NCBI RefSeq assembly: GCF_000429605.1
Contig: NZ_AUCE01000017.1
Span: 1-64,000, forward strand
Length of the DNA: 64,000 nt
Reading direction: 5' to 3'
From: Azonexus hydrophilus DSM 23864
GTDB taxonomy: Bacteria > Pseudomonadota > Gammaproteobacteria > Burkholderiales > Rhodocyclaceae
Shown one piece after another: positions 1-9,129 of this stretch. The notes beneath the pieces are model-generated. The model saw nothing but the letters and a program-made list of their open reading frames with translations, was not told the origin of the DNA and did no database searches. Each line of letters starts with the position of its first letter. Position 1 is the stretch's first letter. Position numbers and translations under genes: made by a program.

Positions 1-654
1 CAGACGCTGATAGCGTGCCGACACGTCGTGCAGGTTGGCGGTTTCGGTGGTCAGATTGACTTCGGCCAGGGCCAGACGGCTGCCGGCTTGCTCCAGATCG
101 ACGCGACGCCCGACGCCCGATGCCGTACGCACCTTCAGTTGCTCGTGCGTGGCCTTGTGGCGGATGTAGTTGTCTTCGGCGAGATCGACCAGGAAACGGT
201 AGCGCAGCACATCGAGATAGGCGCGGCTGGCTTCCAGAGCGACGTTCTCGGAGGCTTCGAGCAATTCGTAGTAACGGACCAGACGCGCCTTGTCGAGTTT
301 GCGAACCTCGCTGCGCGTGGCAAACCCGTCGAACACCATCTGGTTCAGGGTCAGCGCGTAGCCCTGGCGGGTGTAGTTGTCCTTGGTATTCGTCGGCGGC
401 GTCTTCAGACTCTCGCGGCCAGCGCCCGCAGTCAGGTCTACCCGCGGAAAATAGCCACCGCGTGCCACCCCGATTTCCTCGTCGGCCGCCTTGTAGTTAC
501 GCCACTTGGTCGTCACTTCCGGGCTCTTCAGCACCGCTTGCTGGGCAATCTCGCGCAGAGCCTGTTGCACCTCCGGGGAAGAAGCATTCTGGGCAAGAAC
601 AGATGCGGGGAAAACCGCAACTGCCAGCAAAAAGGGGATAGTCCTGATTTTCAT
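1..654 (-). CDS. TolC-family outer membrane efflux protein, N-terminal part (runs off window)
   Basis: Outer-membrane channel of the TolC type, which joins an inner-membrane pump or type I secretion ATPase to the outside. The 218 codons visible are the N-terminal half; the gene continues past base 1. It begins MKIRTIPFLLAVAVFPASVL, a clear Sec signal peptide with probable cleavage after VLA before Q. The mature part is rich in long amphipathic helices, and FDGFATRSEVRKLDKARL is typical of the first outer-membrane efflux repeat. The ATG at 654 is the only start giving a signal peptide. Which exporter it serves cannot be told, because its partners would lie outside the window; a LapE/AggA-type secretion channel is one possibility. 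Confidence 0.85.
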   Translation of the reverse strand, partial: MKIRTIPFLLAVAVFPASVLAQNASSPEVQQALREIAQQAVLKSPEVTTKWRNYKAADEEIGVARGGYFPRVDLTAGAGRESLKTPPTNTKDNYTRQGYALTLNQMVFDGFATRSEVRKLDKARLVRYYELLEASENVALEASRAYLDVLRYRFLVDLAEDNYIRHKATHEQLKVRTASGVGRRVDLEQAGSRLALAEVNLTTETANLHDVSARYQRL

Positions 655-875
655 ATTTATCACTCGCAAAGAACCTTCGTCACCCATTCAGTCGCACGCA
701 CTGTGGCGCACTCTGACCGAACGGACCCTCTATTGGAAATAAAACCGCTTTTCTCGATTCTAGTTTAACAATCATTCGGGAATGTAAGACTTGGTAAAGA
801 CAGGGAATCAGCCATACCAAAAACCTGACGGAATATATCATTGTCATAACCGGATCGCAATCGTGAATTTGGTTT

Positions 876-2195
876 TCAATTCACTCGCTCCAGTTTTCGA
901 TACAGCGTCCGGGTACTGATACCAAGTTGCCTGGCCAACGCCTCCATATCGCCACCGTGTATCTGCCTGGACCACTTGAGATAGCGCCTTTCCAGTGTTT
1001 CCAGATCGATCAGGGCATCCACCTGAAAGCCAGCCGCCCCGCCCGGCTCAACAGGAAGATAAAGCGGCGGATCGGTCATCTCGAGAAGATGCGTCACATC
1101 GATGGCATCGCCGTCTGCAAGCAGGGAGGCGCGCTCGATCAGATTGCGCAATTCGCGGATGTTGCCGCTGAAACGCTGGGCGGCAAGCCAGCCGAGCGCA
1201 GCCGCCGTGAAGTGTCGACCAGGCTTGCGGTCAACCCGGGCCAGTAGCGATTCAGCCAGCAGGGGAATGTCTGAACTACGCTCGTGCAATGCCGGCGTCC
1301 GGATGGGAAAGGTATTGATGCGGAAATACAGGTCACGACGAAAGCTTTCAGCCGCCACCATGGCCGCAAGATCGCGGTGCGTCGCGGTGATCAGCCGGAA
1401 ATCGGCCGGCAACCAGTCAAGACCACCGACCCGGCGATAGGTCCCGGTTTCCAGCAGGCGCAGCAGCTTGACCTGTAGCGAGAGCGGCAGTTCGCCGATT
1501 TCATCCAGAAACAGGGTGCCGCCCGAAGCCGCTTCGACCAGGCCCTGCTTGCGGTGGGTGGCGCCGGTAAAGGCCCCTTTTTCGTAACCGAACAATTCGG
1601 CCTCGAACAGTGTTTCCGTCATTCCCGCGCAGTCGACCGCAACAAACGGCCCTTCTTCCCGGGCGCTGGCCTCGTGAATGGCATGCGCCACCAGTTCCTT
1701 ACCGGTCCCCGTCTCGCCCAGCAACAGCACGGCCGCATCGGAAGGGGCGACCCGCATCATCTTTTCCAGCATGCTGCTGAACGCCGCCGAGCGACCGACC
1801 AGCCCACTCGTGGCGACACGACTGCTGGCCTGGCGCACCAAGCGCATGGTTTCGACGAAATAGGCAATTTCGCCGGTCTCATCGCGGATCGGCGAGGTTT
1901 CGACCAGCACATGCTCTTCGCCCCGGGGCGTGTGATGCAGATGCAGGACCCGTTGCGGCTCGCCCGCTTCCAGACTGAGCTTGAGCGGACAGGATTCGCC
2001 GGCCTGGTCGCACGGCACATTGAAGCGATGCGAGACCTCGTAGCAGGCCCGACCGGCCAACTCGCGCCCACCGCCAAATTCGCGCGTATAGGCGGCATTG
2101 GCGGCAATGATCCGGTAATCGGCGCTCATTACGATACGCGGCTCGGGCAGGCCATCAAGAAAGGAAATCAGCTCACTCAGAAAATGCGATGTCAA
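876..2195 (-). CDS. Sigma-54-dependent response activator with N-terminal PAS domain
   Basis: Enhancer-binding activator that uses ATP to open sigma-54 promoters. Numbered from the start chosen here, it has a PAS sensor (about residues 5-115), an AAA+ core with Walker A GETGTGKE, the sigma-54-contact loop GAFTGA and the Walker B region [13 protein letters not shown], and a C-terminal Fis-type HTH ([17 protein letters not shown]). The PAS domain contains three cysteines ([14 protein letters not shown] then ESCPL), which could bind metal or sense redox. I chose the TTG at 2195 because GAGG lies 8 bases upstream and the PAS domain starts right after it; an ATG at 2240 and an open frame to 2360 are alternatives without a ribosome site. 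It is divergent from ccoG, and a sigma-54-like promoter lies between them, so ccoG is a plausible target. Confidence 0.85.
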   Translation of the reverse strand: MTSHFLSELISFLDGLPEPRIVMSADYRIIAANAAYTREFGGGRELAGRACYEVSHRFNVPCDQAGESCPLKLSLEAGEPQRVLHLHHTPRGEEHVLVETSPIRDETGEIAYFVETMRLVRQASSRVATSGLVGRSAAFSSMLEKMMRVAPSDAAVLLLGETGTGKELVAHAIHEASAREEGPFVAVDCAGMTETLFEAELFGYEKGAFTGATHRKQGLVEAASGGTLFLDEIGELPLSLQVKLLRLLETGTYRRVGGLDWLPADFRLITATHRDLAAMVAAESFRRDLYFRINTFPIRTPALHERSSDIPLLAESLLARVDRKPGRHFTAAALGWLAAQRFSGNIRELRNLIERASLLADGDAIDVTHLLEMTDPPLYLPVEPGGAAGFQVDALIDLETLERRYLKWSRQIHGGDMEALARQLGISTRTLYRKLERVN

Positions 2196-2317
2196 AACTG
2201 GCACCTCGGTCAATCGATGCTGTCGATTCTGACACAGCATTCGAAAAAACAGAGGCAAGCCACGCAAAATAAAAAGCAAGTCATTGATTTTAAAGAAACC
2301 AAACAACAACACAAAGC

Positions 2318-2333
2318 TGGCACGCAACTTGAT
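2318..2333 (+). promoter_or_regulatory. Probable sigma-54 promoter for ccoG
   Basis: TGGCACGCAACTTGAT matches the -24/-12 consensus TGGCACG-N4-TTGCW except at the C of the -12 element (A here). It points towards ccoG, about 200 bases upstream of its start, and sits beside a divergent sigma-54 activator gene. The assignment is inferred from the motif and context. Confidence 0.55.
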
Positions 2334-2529
2334 ATTAGTTGCTCCGGAAACCGGGGACACCTCCCACTGCTCAATGCGCTTTCCTTGGAGTTCTAGAGCT
2401 TCTGGTGTGCCGGTCGGCTGGTCGCATATCCCCCTTAGTTCGCCCCGCAGGCTTGCTTCATGCGATTAGTCGGCAGACATGCCATTCCCCCGGTTTCCGA
2501 CCATAACAATCAACGGGCACACAAAAAAA

Positions 2530-3936
2530 ATGACTCAAGCGGACAATCAGAACAAGCAGGAACCGGTAGCCGAAGTTTCACTCTACGAAAAACGCAAGAA
2601 AATCTACGCCAAGCGGGTACGCGGTTTCTTCGATAACTGGCGCATCATCCTGGTTCTGCTGACCCAGGTCATTTTCTACGGTACGCCCTGGCTGGTCTGG
2701 AATGACCGACAGGCGATCCTGTTCCATCTGGTCGAGCGCAAGTTCTATCTGTTTGGCCTCGTCTTCTGGCCGCAGGACGTCATCTATCTCGCCGTCCTGC
2801 TGATCATTTCGGCCTACGCGCTGTTCCTGGTCACCGCCGTCGCCGGGCGGCTGTTCTGTGGCTACGCCTGCCCACAGACCGTCTATACCCAGCTGTTCAT
2901 GTGGATCGAAAACTGGGTCGAGGGTGACCGCAATGCCCGGATGAAACTGGACAAGGCACCACTTGATGCACGCAAGCTACGCATCAAGGGCACCAAGTTC
3001 CTGCTCTGGGGCATCCTGTCGCTATGGACCGGGTTCACGCTGGTCGGTTATTTCACCCCGATGGACGAGTTGATCAACAATGTCGTGACCAACAGTCTCG
3101 GCCCCTGGGAAACCCTGTGGATCTTCCTTTACGGCGGCTTCACCTTCCTGTTCGCCGGCTTCATGCGCGAACAGGTATGCAAGTACATGTGCCCGTATGC
3201 CCGTTTCCAGAGCGTGATGTTCGACCCGGATACGTTGATCATCACCTACGATCCGGCTCGTGGCGAGCCGCGCGGCATCCGCAAGAAAGGCGCCGACATC
3301 AGCAAGCTGGGCGACTGTGTGGATTGCGGCCAGTGCGTAGTGGTCTGTCCGACCGGCATCGACATCCGCAACGGTCTGCAATATGAATGCATCGGTTGCG
3401 CTGCCTGCGTCGACGTCTGCGATCAGGTCATGGACAAGGTCGGCCTGCCGCGCGGTCTGGTCCGTTACTCGACCGAAAACGCCATGGCCAAGCAGGAATC
3501 GAGCGCCGATATCCTCAGCCACATGGTTCGTCCCCGGGTACTGGTCTATACCGCCATCCTGATCCTGATCACGATCATCGCCGGCTACTTCCTGGTCAAC
3601 CGCATTCCGCTGAAGATGGACATCATCCGCGACCGCTCGACCCTGGCCCGCGAGGCCGACGATGGCAGCATCGAGAACGTCTTCATGCTGCAGATCATGA
3701 ACACCACCGAATTGCCGCAGCGCTACAAACTGGCGGTCGATGGCCTCGACGGTCTCAAGATCAGCGGCGAAGACACGGTCGACGCCAAGGCTGCCGGCCT
3801 GACTTCGTTCAACGTCGTGGTTGCGGCGCCGCCGGAATCCGGCAAGCGCGGCTCCAACCCGATCCACTTCACCATCACCGCCGAGGGCAATGCCGACATC
3901 ACCCTGCGGGAGAAAGCCTCTTTCCTCCTGCCCTGA
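2530..3936 (+). CDS. ccoG: Cytochrome c oxidase accessory protein CcoG (FixG/RdxA family)
   Basis: Membrane iron-sulfur protein needed for assembly of cbb3-type cytochrome oxidase; known members take part in copper reduction and delivery. About 468 residues. There are five membrane segments (for example IILVLLTQVIFYGTPWLVW and the final VLVYTAILILITIIAGYFLV). Polyferredoxin-like cysteines occur in FCGYACPQT and CKYMCPYARF, followed by two 4Fe-4S motifs, CVDCGQCVVVCPTGID and CIGCAACVDVC. A C-terminal Ig-like periplasmic domain (FixG_C) follows. The start is uncertain: the ATG at 2530 gives MTQADNQNKQ, while an in-frame ATG at 2479 would add 17 residues of low-complexity sequence. Neither has a strong ribosome site. 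The gene stands alone and ends just before a strong terminator. Confidence 0.93.
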   Translation: MTQADNQNKQEPVAEVSLYEKRKKIYAKRVRGFFDNWRIILVLLTQVIFYGTPWLVWNDRQAILFHLVERKFYLFGLVFWPQDVIYLAVLLIISAYALFLVTAVAGRLFCGYACPQTVYTQLFMWIENWVEGDRNARMKLDKAPLDARKLRIKGTKFLLWGILSLWTGFTLVGYFTPMDELINNVVTNSLGPWETLWIFLYGGFTFLFAGFMREQVCKYMCPYARFQSVMFDPDTLIITYDPARGEPRGIRKKGADISKLGDCVDCGQCVVVCPTGIDIRNGLQYECIGCAACVDVCDQVMDKVGLPRGLVRYSTENAMAKQESSADILSHMVRPRVLVYTAILILITIIAGYFLVNRIPLKMDIIRDRSTLAREADDGSIENVFMLQIMNTTELPQRYKLAVDGLDGLKISGEDTVDAKAAGLTSFNVVVAAPPESGKRGSNPIHFTITAEGNADITLREKASFLLP

Positions 3937-3961
3937 CGCCAAACAGGGCAGACTCCGCTTG

Positions 3962-3989
3962 GGCGGGCGCTAGTCGCCCGCCTTTTTTT
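3962..3989. terminator. Rho-independent terminator after ccoG, shared with the convergent hydrolase gene
   Basis: An 8-bp perfect stem GGCGGGCG / CGCCCGCC (3962-3969 and 3975-3982) with loop CTAGT is followed by seven T residues (3983-3989). It terminates ccoG. The stop codon of the opposite-strand hydrolase lies inside the loop, so the stem also ends that transcript, though without a T-run on that side. Confidence 0.9.
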
Positions 3990-4839
3990 CATCTTGATGT
4001 CGGGAGCCAAAGGCGCCATCGAGGAAGTCGAGCACCTTGGGCAAATGCGCCTCGATATCGCCAAAGTCCTCGTGGCACCCAGGCACCTCAAGCAACTGTG
4101 CGGCAGACGAGGCCGCCGCTATCTGGCGGGCCTCCTCAAGCGGCACGGTAAGGTCGGCGCAGCCGTGCACCAGCAAGACCGGACACGCAATCTGCGCAAT
4201 CGTCCGGCAAGGCGCGATATCGTCGAACCGATGCCCAATCACCCGCTGCACGTACCACAGGATGTAGGCCCCCAGCGGCCAGTAGGGAATGTGCATGGTG
4301 CTCAGCCAGCGACGCATCATTGCCGCCGGGTGAGCGAATGCGGAAATACTCAGCACCCCCCGGATATCGCAACGCCGACTGGCGACCAGCAGGGCCGCGC
4401 CGGCGCCGACCGAGTGGCCGACCAGACCGATGGCTTGGGGATCGACCTCGGTTTGCTTCGCCAACCAGTCCAGACAGGATTCGATATCTTCGGCAAAACG
4501 CGGCAGCGAGGCGAAACTGTCATCGTCACTCTCGCCATGACAGCGCGCATCGGGCAGCAGCAGGCTGTAGCCGGCCAGGTGCAGATGCTTGGCCAGTGGC
4601 AGCAGGGTGGCTGCGTTGCCGCCCCAGCCGTGCATCAGCAACAACGCCCGTCTGCCGCCCGGGATATACCAGGCGCGCAGCATCTTGCCATTCTGGCTGG
4701 CGATGGCGACGGCCTGCCAGGGCAGACCTTCGGGCGTTTCCTGGCGGGGCAGACGCGGCGCCCGCAAGCCATGCCGGATGCCGCGATTGAGCAGCCAGAT
4801 CAGCACTGGCGGCAGCGCCAGCCAGCCCCAGGCCGTCAC
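3970..4839 (-). CDS. Alpha/beta hydrolase (serine hydrolase, membrane-anchored N-terminus)
   Basis: Predicted alpha/beta-fold hydrolase of 289 residues, substrate unknown. It begins with a hydrophobic stretch (WLALPPVLIWLLN), probably one membrane anchor. The fold shows the oxyanion region LLMHGWGGN, the nucleophile elbow GLVGHSVGAG (Ser), an acid region VHGCADLTVP (Asp) and a late histidine in VPGCHEDFGD. The start is a GTG whose last two bases are part of the TGA stop of the upstream gene (GTGA, 4-base overlap), so the two genes are translationally coupled. Longer open frames upstream only shadow that neighbour. The function is likely a lipid or carboxylic ester hydrolase; nothing narrows it further. 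Confidence 0.8.
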   Translation of the reverse strand: MTAWGWLALPPVLIWLLNRGIRHGLRAPRLPRQETPEGLPWQAVAIASQNGKMLRAWYIPGGRRALLLMHGWGGNAATLLPLAKHLHLAGYSLLLPDARCHGESDDDSFASLPRFAEDIESCLDWLAKQTEVDPQAIGLVGHSVGAGAALLVASRRCDIRGVLSISAFAHPAAMMRRWLSTMHIPYWPLGAYILWYVQRVIGHRFDDIAPCRTIAQIACPVLLVHGCADLTVPLEEARQIAAASSAAQLLEVPGCHEDFGDIEAHLPKVLDFLDGAFGSRHQDEKKAGD

Positions 4840-5876
4840 GGGTGCGGCTGAAAGATACCGCCGCTCAGCACCCCGCGCGCGGTTCGCCACAGAGTCAGCG
4901 ACCAGAAACCACACAACATCAGCCAGGCCAGCACGCCGATCACCAGCATGCTGTTCCAGCCGAAAATCTTGTACAACCGCAGGCTCTCCACGGCAAACGC
5001 GCCCAGCGGGAAGGTGAACCCCCACCAGGAAAGCGCAAACGGCAATTGCCCCGCAGCCTTGGCCGACCAGGTCAACAGGCTGGCCATCACCAGCCACCAG
5101 ACACCAAAGCCCCAGACCAGCGCCATCAGCACCGCCGCGATCTCGCGCACAACCGGGAAAGGAAAATGTTCGGCCAAATTCATGAAACTGACCGGGATGA
5201 CGCCAATCGGCGCCAGATGAATCCACACCGTTGGCGTCAGGATGCCCTGCGCCGGCTTGTGCAGGTACTTGCGCTGCAGGGTCAGGCCGAGCAGACCGAG
5301 GTACATCATGCTGCCCGCGCCGAGCCCGACAATATTGGCCGTCAAGGCCCATTCGCGTAGCGCCCCGTCCATGTGCGCGAGCAACGGACCACCGGCCAGC
5401 GGCATGACCACCAGACCGACCGCCGGGATGAATTTGGCCGGCGTCACGTGATCGAGCGCCACATGCTCGCCGCGAAACATGAAGAAGAGCACGGCAAAGC
5501 TGAACACGAAATGCAGAATGACTCCTGCCCACCAGAAGAAGAGCGCCGCACCGACATAGGGACCGAACTGCACCCACTGCGCTGCCAGTACCAGCAGGGC
5601 AATCGAAAAGGTCGGATAGAAATTGGCCTGCACCGGATGCTGCAGGGTCTGCATCGCCGCCTGCGGGAAACGCAGCCAGCGGGTCAGCCAGGGCACGGCG
5701 AGCAGCGCGAAAAGGAGCACGTTGAACCAGTGCAGCACTTCCGCCGGACCGGCCAGCAGCGGCCACCTGGCCGACAGGGCCAGGGTGCTCATGGACAGCA
5801 CACCGGTGCCCATGACGGCGGCGAACCAGCCGGGGGCAAAACTGCGGGAAATCGAGGAAAAATGGGGGTAGGACAT
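4836..5876 (-). CDS. SLAC1/TDT-family anion channel or C4-dicarboxylate/tellurite-resistance transporter
   Basis: Polytopic inner-membrane protein of about 346 residues with roughly ten hydrophobic segments. The opening FAPGWFAAVMGTGVLSM is the hallmark of the TDT (TehA/SLAC1/Mae1) family, whose members conduct anions or carry dicarboxylates, sulfite or tellurite-related species. Later segments such as HLAPIGVIPVSFMN are also family-like. I place the start at the ATG at 5876 (MSYPHFSS), preceded by GGGAA 5 bases upstream; an in-frame ATG lies at 5891. The downstream hydrolase overlaps it by 4 bases, so the two form one operon. The substrate cannot be read from sequence. Confidence 0.85.
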   Translation of the reverse strand: MSYPHFSSISRSFAPGWFAAVMGTGVLSMSTLALSARWPLLAGPAEVLHWFNVLLFALLAVPWLTRWLRFPQAAMQTLQHPVQANFYPTFSIALLVLAAQWVQFGPYVGAALFFWWAGVILHFVFSFAVLFFMFRGEHVALDHVTPAKFIPAVGLVVMPLAGGPLLAHMDGALREWALTANIVGLGAGSMMYLGLLGLTLQRKYLHKPAQGILTPTVWIHLAPIGVIPVSFMNLAEHFPFPVVREIAAVLMALVWGFGVWWLVMASLLTWSAKAAGQLPFALSWWGFTFPLGAFAVESLRLYKIFGWNSMLVIGVLAWLMLCGFWSLTLWRTARGVLSGGIFQPHP

Positions 5877-6009
5877 GGCTGTTCCCGGCATGCGCCAGAT
5901 TATTAGAGTTCACTTATTTTAACCCGACACACACCAGCAAGAGCGCGCGCTATACTGGCCAAAACAACATATACCAATCCGGAGGGGGACCCGATACCGG
6001 GCAACTCGC

Positions 6010-7053
6010 ATGGACACCCTGTTCCTGCTCGCGCTGGCGACCGTCATCGTCGTCCTGGTGTTCGACTACACCAACGGCTTCCATGATGCTGCCAACATCG
6101 TCGCCACGGTCATTGCCTCACGGGCGATGACGCCGGTCCAGGCGGTCATCGTTGTCGGCGTCTTCGAATTCCTCGGCCCCCTACTCGGCGGCACGGCGGT
6201 GGCCAACACCATCGGCAAGTTCGTCGAACTCGGCGGCATCCTGCCGCTGCTGTCGCTGGCCATGCTGCTGTGCGGCCTGATCGGCGCCATCGTGTGGAAT
6301 CTCGGCACCTGGTATTTCGGCATACCCTCGTCGTCGTCGCACGCCCTGGTCGGCGGCCTGATTGGCGCGGTCGTCGTCGGTGTCGGCGTCGATCATGTCG
6401 TCTGGGGCTTTCACGAACTGGCCAGCGGCCGGCTGACCGGCATCGTGAAAGTACTGGCGGCCCTGATCCTGTCGCCGCTGATCGGTTTCTGGGTCGGTTT
6501 CGCCATTCACCGCATCCTCAGCGTGCTGCTCCGGGCAGCCACGCCGGCAGCCAACCGTCACCTGCGTTTTGCCCAGTTCTTCACCGCCGCCGGACTGGCC
6601 TTCGCCCACGGCGCCAACGATGCGCAAAAAAGCATGGGCATCCTGACCCTGGTGCTGCTGCTCGGCGGGTTCATCCCGCACTTTGCCGTGCCGTTCTGGG
6701 TCATGCTCGCCTGCGCCACGGCGATGACCCTGGGCATCCTCTCCGGCGGCTGGCGCATCGTGCGCACACTCGGTTTCGCCATCTACCGCGTCCGCCCGAT
6801 CCATGCCCTCGGCTCACAACTGACCTCGGGCCTGGTGATCATGAGTGCCTCCCTGGGTGGCGCACCGGTATCGACGACGCACATCGTCGCCACCTCGATC
6901 ATGGGCATCGGCGCCTCCGAACGCCCGCGCGCGGTGCGCTGGGCCAAGGCCAAGGACATCGCCACCACCTGGCTGATCACCATTCCCGGCGCCGCCCTGG
7001 TCGCCATCCTGGCCTATGCGCTGGTCAATCTTTTCCTCGGAGCCAAGCCATGA
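6010..7053 (+). CDS. Inorganic phosphate transporter, PiT family
   Basis: Low-affinity, metal-phosphate/H+ symporter of the inner membrane, 347 residues. Two inverted PiT signatures are visible: DYTNGFHDAANIVATVI near the N-terminus and AHGANDAQKSMGILTL in the second half. About ten hydrophobic segments are present, and GGAPVSTTHIVATS is a conserved late motif. A purine-rich GGAGGGGGA lies about 20 bases before the ATG, which is far for a ribosome site. The gene overlaps the next by 4 bases (ATGA), so the transporter and its PhoU-like partner are translated together, the usual arrangement of pit with a DUF47 gene. Confidence 0.93.
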   Translation: MDTLFLLALATVIVVLVFDYTNGFHDAANIVATVIASRAMTPVQAVIVVGVFEFLGPLLGGTAVANTIGKFVELGGILPLLSLAMLLCGLIGAIVWNLGTWYFGIPSSSSHALVGGLIGAVVVGVGVDHVVWGFHELASGRLTGIVKVLAALILSPLIGFWVGFAIHRILSVLLRAATPAANRHLRFAQFFTAAGLAFAHGANDAQKSMGILTLVLLLGGFIPHFAVPFWVMLACATAMTLGILSGGWRIVRTLGFAIYRVRPIHALGSQLTSGLVIMSASLGGAPVSTTHIVATSIMGIGASERPRAVRWAKAKDIATTWLITIPGAALVAILAYALVNLFLGAKP

Positions 7054-7697
7054 GCAACGCTACCGCCTCGCCCTCGCTGCTGTCCCGCCTGCTCGGCCGG
7101 TTCTTCCCGAAAATGCCCGACTTCTTCGGCATGCTCGTCGAGCAATGCCGGCAGGTCGGCAAGACCACCGGGCTGCTGGTCGAATTCATGGAAAACGCCG
7201 ATCACGACATCGGCAAGCAGATCCGCAAGGACGAGCACGAAGCCGACCGGGTCAAGATCCACAACCTGCACACGTTGAACGAGGCCTTCTCGACGCCGAT
7301 CGATCGCGAGGATCTCTACCGCGCGATCATGGACCTCGACGAGGTGGTCAATTACTGCAAGACCACGGTCAGCGAAATGGAAGTGCTCGGCCTGCAGCCC
7401 GACAAGCATTGCCTGGAGATGGCGATGCACATCAAACTCGGCACCGACGCGCTGTTACAGGGCTTCAGCCGCCTGGCGACAGCCCCGGCGGAAGCGGCCA
7501 ACGACGCCGACGCCGCACGCAAGGCCGAACGCCGGGTGGAAAAAGCCTACCGGCGCGCCATCGCCGATCTATTCCAGGGCGACAACTACATCCACATGTT
7601 CAAGCAGCGCGAAATCTACCGCCACCTGGCCAACGCTGCCGACCGCATGGCCCACTGCGCCAACACCCTGCACGACATCGTGGTCAAGATGTGCTGA
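7050..7697 (+). CDS. DUF47 family PhoU-like protein, partner of the PiT transporter
   Basis: All-helical PhoU-like protein (DUF47, YkaA/TIGR00153 type), 215 residues, cytoplasmic. Such proteins accompany PiT transporters and are thought to control phosphate uptake. The family pattern of two three-helix bundles is suggested by repeated charged helices, with acidic clusters (KDEHEADRVKIHNLH, DLDEVVNYCKTTVSE) that in homologues hold metal clusters. The start codon overlaps the stop of the transporter gene by 4 bases. A single operon with the preceding gene is almost certain; the following acyltransferase begins 4 bases after the stop and may belong too. Confidence 0.9.
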   Translation: MSNATASPSLLSRLLGRFFPKMPDFFGMLVEQCRQVGKTTGLLVEFMENADHDIGKQIRKDEHEADRVKIHNLHTLNEAFSTPIDREDLYRAIMDLDEVVNYCKTTVSEMEVLGLQPDKHCLEMAMHIKLGTDALLQGFSRLATAPAEAANDADAARKAERRVEKAYRRAIADLFQGDNYIHMFKQREIYRHLANAADRMAHCANTLHDIVVKMC

Positions 7698-7701
7698 ATC
7701 G

Positions 7702-8259
7702 ATGATGCAGACCTTTGCCCGCTGGCTGGTGAAACGTCTCGGCTGGACCCTGGTCGAGCCAGCGGAACGCCCACCCCGGACGGTACTGATTGCCTATCCG
7801 CACACCTCGAACTGGGACGCGCTCTACGCGCTGCTGGCGCGCCAGGGGCTGGCACTGGAAGCGCACTGGGCAGCCAAGGACGTTCTTTTCCGCTGGCCTT
7901 TCGGTGGCCTGCTGCGCCGCCTCGGCGGGGTCGCGGTGAACCGGCGCCAGCGCACCGGTTTCGTCGACCAGATGGCCGCCGAATTCGCCCGCCGCCAGCG
8001 CTTCATGCTGGTCCTGGCGCCGGAAGGCACACGCAGCCTGACCGCTGGCTGGAAGAGCGGTTTCTACCGCATCGCACTGGCGGCTCAGGTGCCGGTCGGG
8101 CTAGGTTTCATCGATTACGCCAGGCGCCGGGTCGGCATCCTCGCCTACATCACCCTGAGTGGCGATCCGGCGCAGGACATGGCGACGATAGCCGGGCATT
8201 ACCGCGAGCACTGCGGCAAACACCCCGAACTCGCCTCGCCGATCCGCTGGCTGGATTGA
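7702..8259 (+). CDS. Lysophospholipid acyltransferase family protein (PlsC-like)
   Basis: Short acyltransferase of 185 residues. The catalytic HX4D motif is seen in PHTSNWDAL, and the phosphate-binding EGTRS in LAPEGTRSLT. PlsC-like proteins move an acyl group from acyl-CoA or acyl-ACP to a glycerolipid or another hydroxyl acceptor at the inner membrane. This one is shorter than true 1-acyl-glycerol-3-phosphate acyltransferases (about 240 residues) and lacks a clear N-terminal membrane helix, so it belongs to the short variants of uncertain substrate. It follows the DUF47 gene by 4 bases and converges on the S4 gene, with 7 bases between the stops. Confidence 0.85.
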   Translation: MMQTFARWLVKRLGWTLVEPAERPPRTVLIAYPHTSNWDALYALLARQGLALEAHWAAKDVLFRWPFGGLLRRLGGVAVNRRQRTGFVDQMAAEFARRQRFMLVLAPEGTRSLTAGWKSGFYRIALAAQVPVGLGFIDYARRRVGILAYITLSGDPAQDMATIAGHYREHCGKHPELASPIRWLD

Positions 8260-8266
8260 AGCTGGG

Positions 8267-8482
8267 CTACTCGGCCAGCAACTCGACTTCCTCGCCGGCA
8301 AAAACGACGCGCTGACCGGGCCGCAGCTTGGCCCGCTTGCGGGTGTCGACCTGGCCGTCGACCGTCACCTGACCATCGGCGATCGCCGCATGCGCGGCAC
8401 CGCCGGATTCGCACAGACCGGTAGCCTTGAGCAGCTGGTCGAGCTGGATGTGGTCGCCGCGCACGGCAAATTGAATACTCAT
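8267..8482 (-). CDS. S4-domain RNA-binding protein (YbcJ-like)
   Basis: Small 71-residue protein made almost entirely of one S4 RNA-binding fold. DHIQLDQLLKATGL is the first helix, GAAHAAIADGQVTVDGQV the central turn, and KRAKLRPGQRVVF the basic strand. It resembles E. coli YbcJ, whose target RNA is not settled. Its ATG overlaps the stop of lutC by 4 bases (ATGA), making it the last gene of the lut operon. That is unusual, since the family has no known role in lactate use. The start is fixed by the overlap and by the short length of the fold. Confidence 0.85.
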   Translation of the reverse strand: MSIQFAVRGDHIQLDQLLKATGLCESGGAAHAAIADGQVTVDGQVDTRKRAKLRPGQRVVFAGEEVELLAE

Positions 8483-9129
8483 GAATTTTCCCCGATCACG
8501 ATCAGATGGACCCGGCACGGCCCATGGGCGCCGAGGACGATGGTTTGTTCGATGTCGCCGGTGCGCGATGGCCCGGAAACGAAATTGACTGCCCGCGGCA
8601 AGGCGCCGCGCTCGGCCTTGAGCAGGGCGAAGGCGTCTTCCATGCTGGCGACGACGCGCGCCGCCGGCACCAGCGCGATATGGGTTTCCGGCAGCAGGCT
8701 GACCGACGCCGGCGTCGCCGGGCCGGACAGCAGCATCAGCGTACCGGTTTCGGCGATGGCGCAAAAACAGCCGGAGATCCCGACCGGGTCGGCATCGACC
8801 GCCACACCGCTGCGGCAGGAGAGGCCCGCCTCGGCCCAGTCGAGCCCGGCGACATCGAGCGCGGTCACCGCCTGCAGGGGCAGTTGCCGGGCGGACAGCC
8901 ACTCGGCGACATGCGCCGGCACGGCGGCATAGTCGTCGACACGGGCAACCGTGCTGGCCAGCGATTCTGCCTTGGCACAGAAGCGCTCGACCAGATCGCC
9001 GGTCAGGGTCGGCTGCGGCCCCGACTGTCCGGCCTGCAGGCGTGCCAGGGCTGCGGCGCGACGCGCGTCGGCATCGCCCTTGCCGACGCCGGCGCGAACG
9101 CGGGCGAGGATGTCGTCGCGCGCGCTCAT
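8479..9129 (-). CDS. lutC: Lactate utilisation protein LutC (LUD domain)
   Basis: Third subunit of the LutABC iron-sulfur L-lactate oxidation complex, 216 residues, cytoplasmic. The LUD/DUF162 fold is recognised from DPVGISGCFCAIAETGTLML and the later ALVPAARVVASMEDAF and NFVSGPSRTGDIEQTIVLGA, the last being the conserved C-terminal signature. It overlaps the upstream 2-hydroxyacid dehydrogenase by 4 bases and the downstream S4 gene by 4 bases, both ATGA-type. In B. subtilis the order is lutA-lutB-lutC; here two enzyme genes are inserted between lutB and lutC. Confidence 0.9.
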   Translation of the reverse strand: MSARDDILARVRAGVGKGDADARRAAALARLQAGQSGPQPTLTGDLVERFCAKAESLASTVARVDDYAAVPAHVAEWLSARQLPLQAVTALDVAGLDWAEAGLSCRSGVAVDADPVGISGCFCAIAETGTLMLLSGPATPASVSLLPETHIALVPAARVVASMEDAFALLKAERGALPRAVNFVSGPSRTGDIEQTIVLGAHGPCRVHLIVIGENS

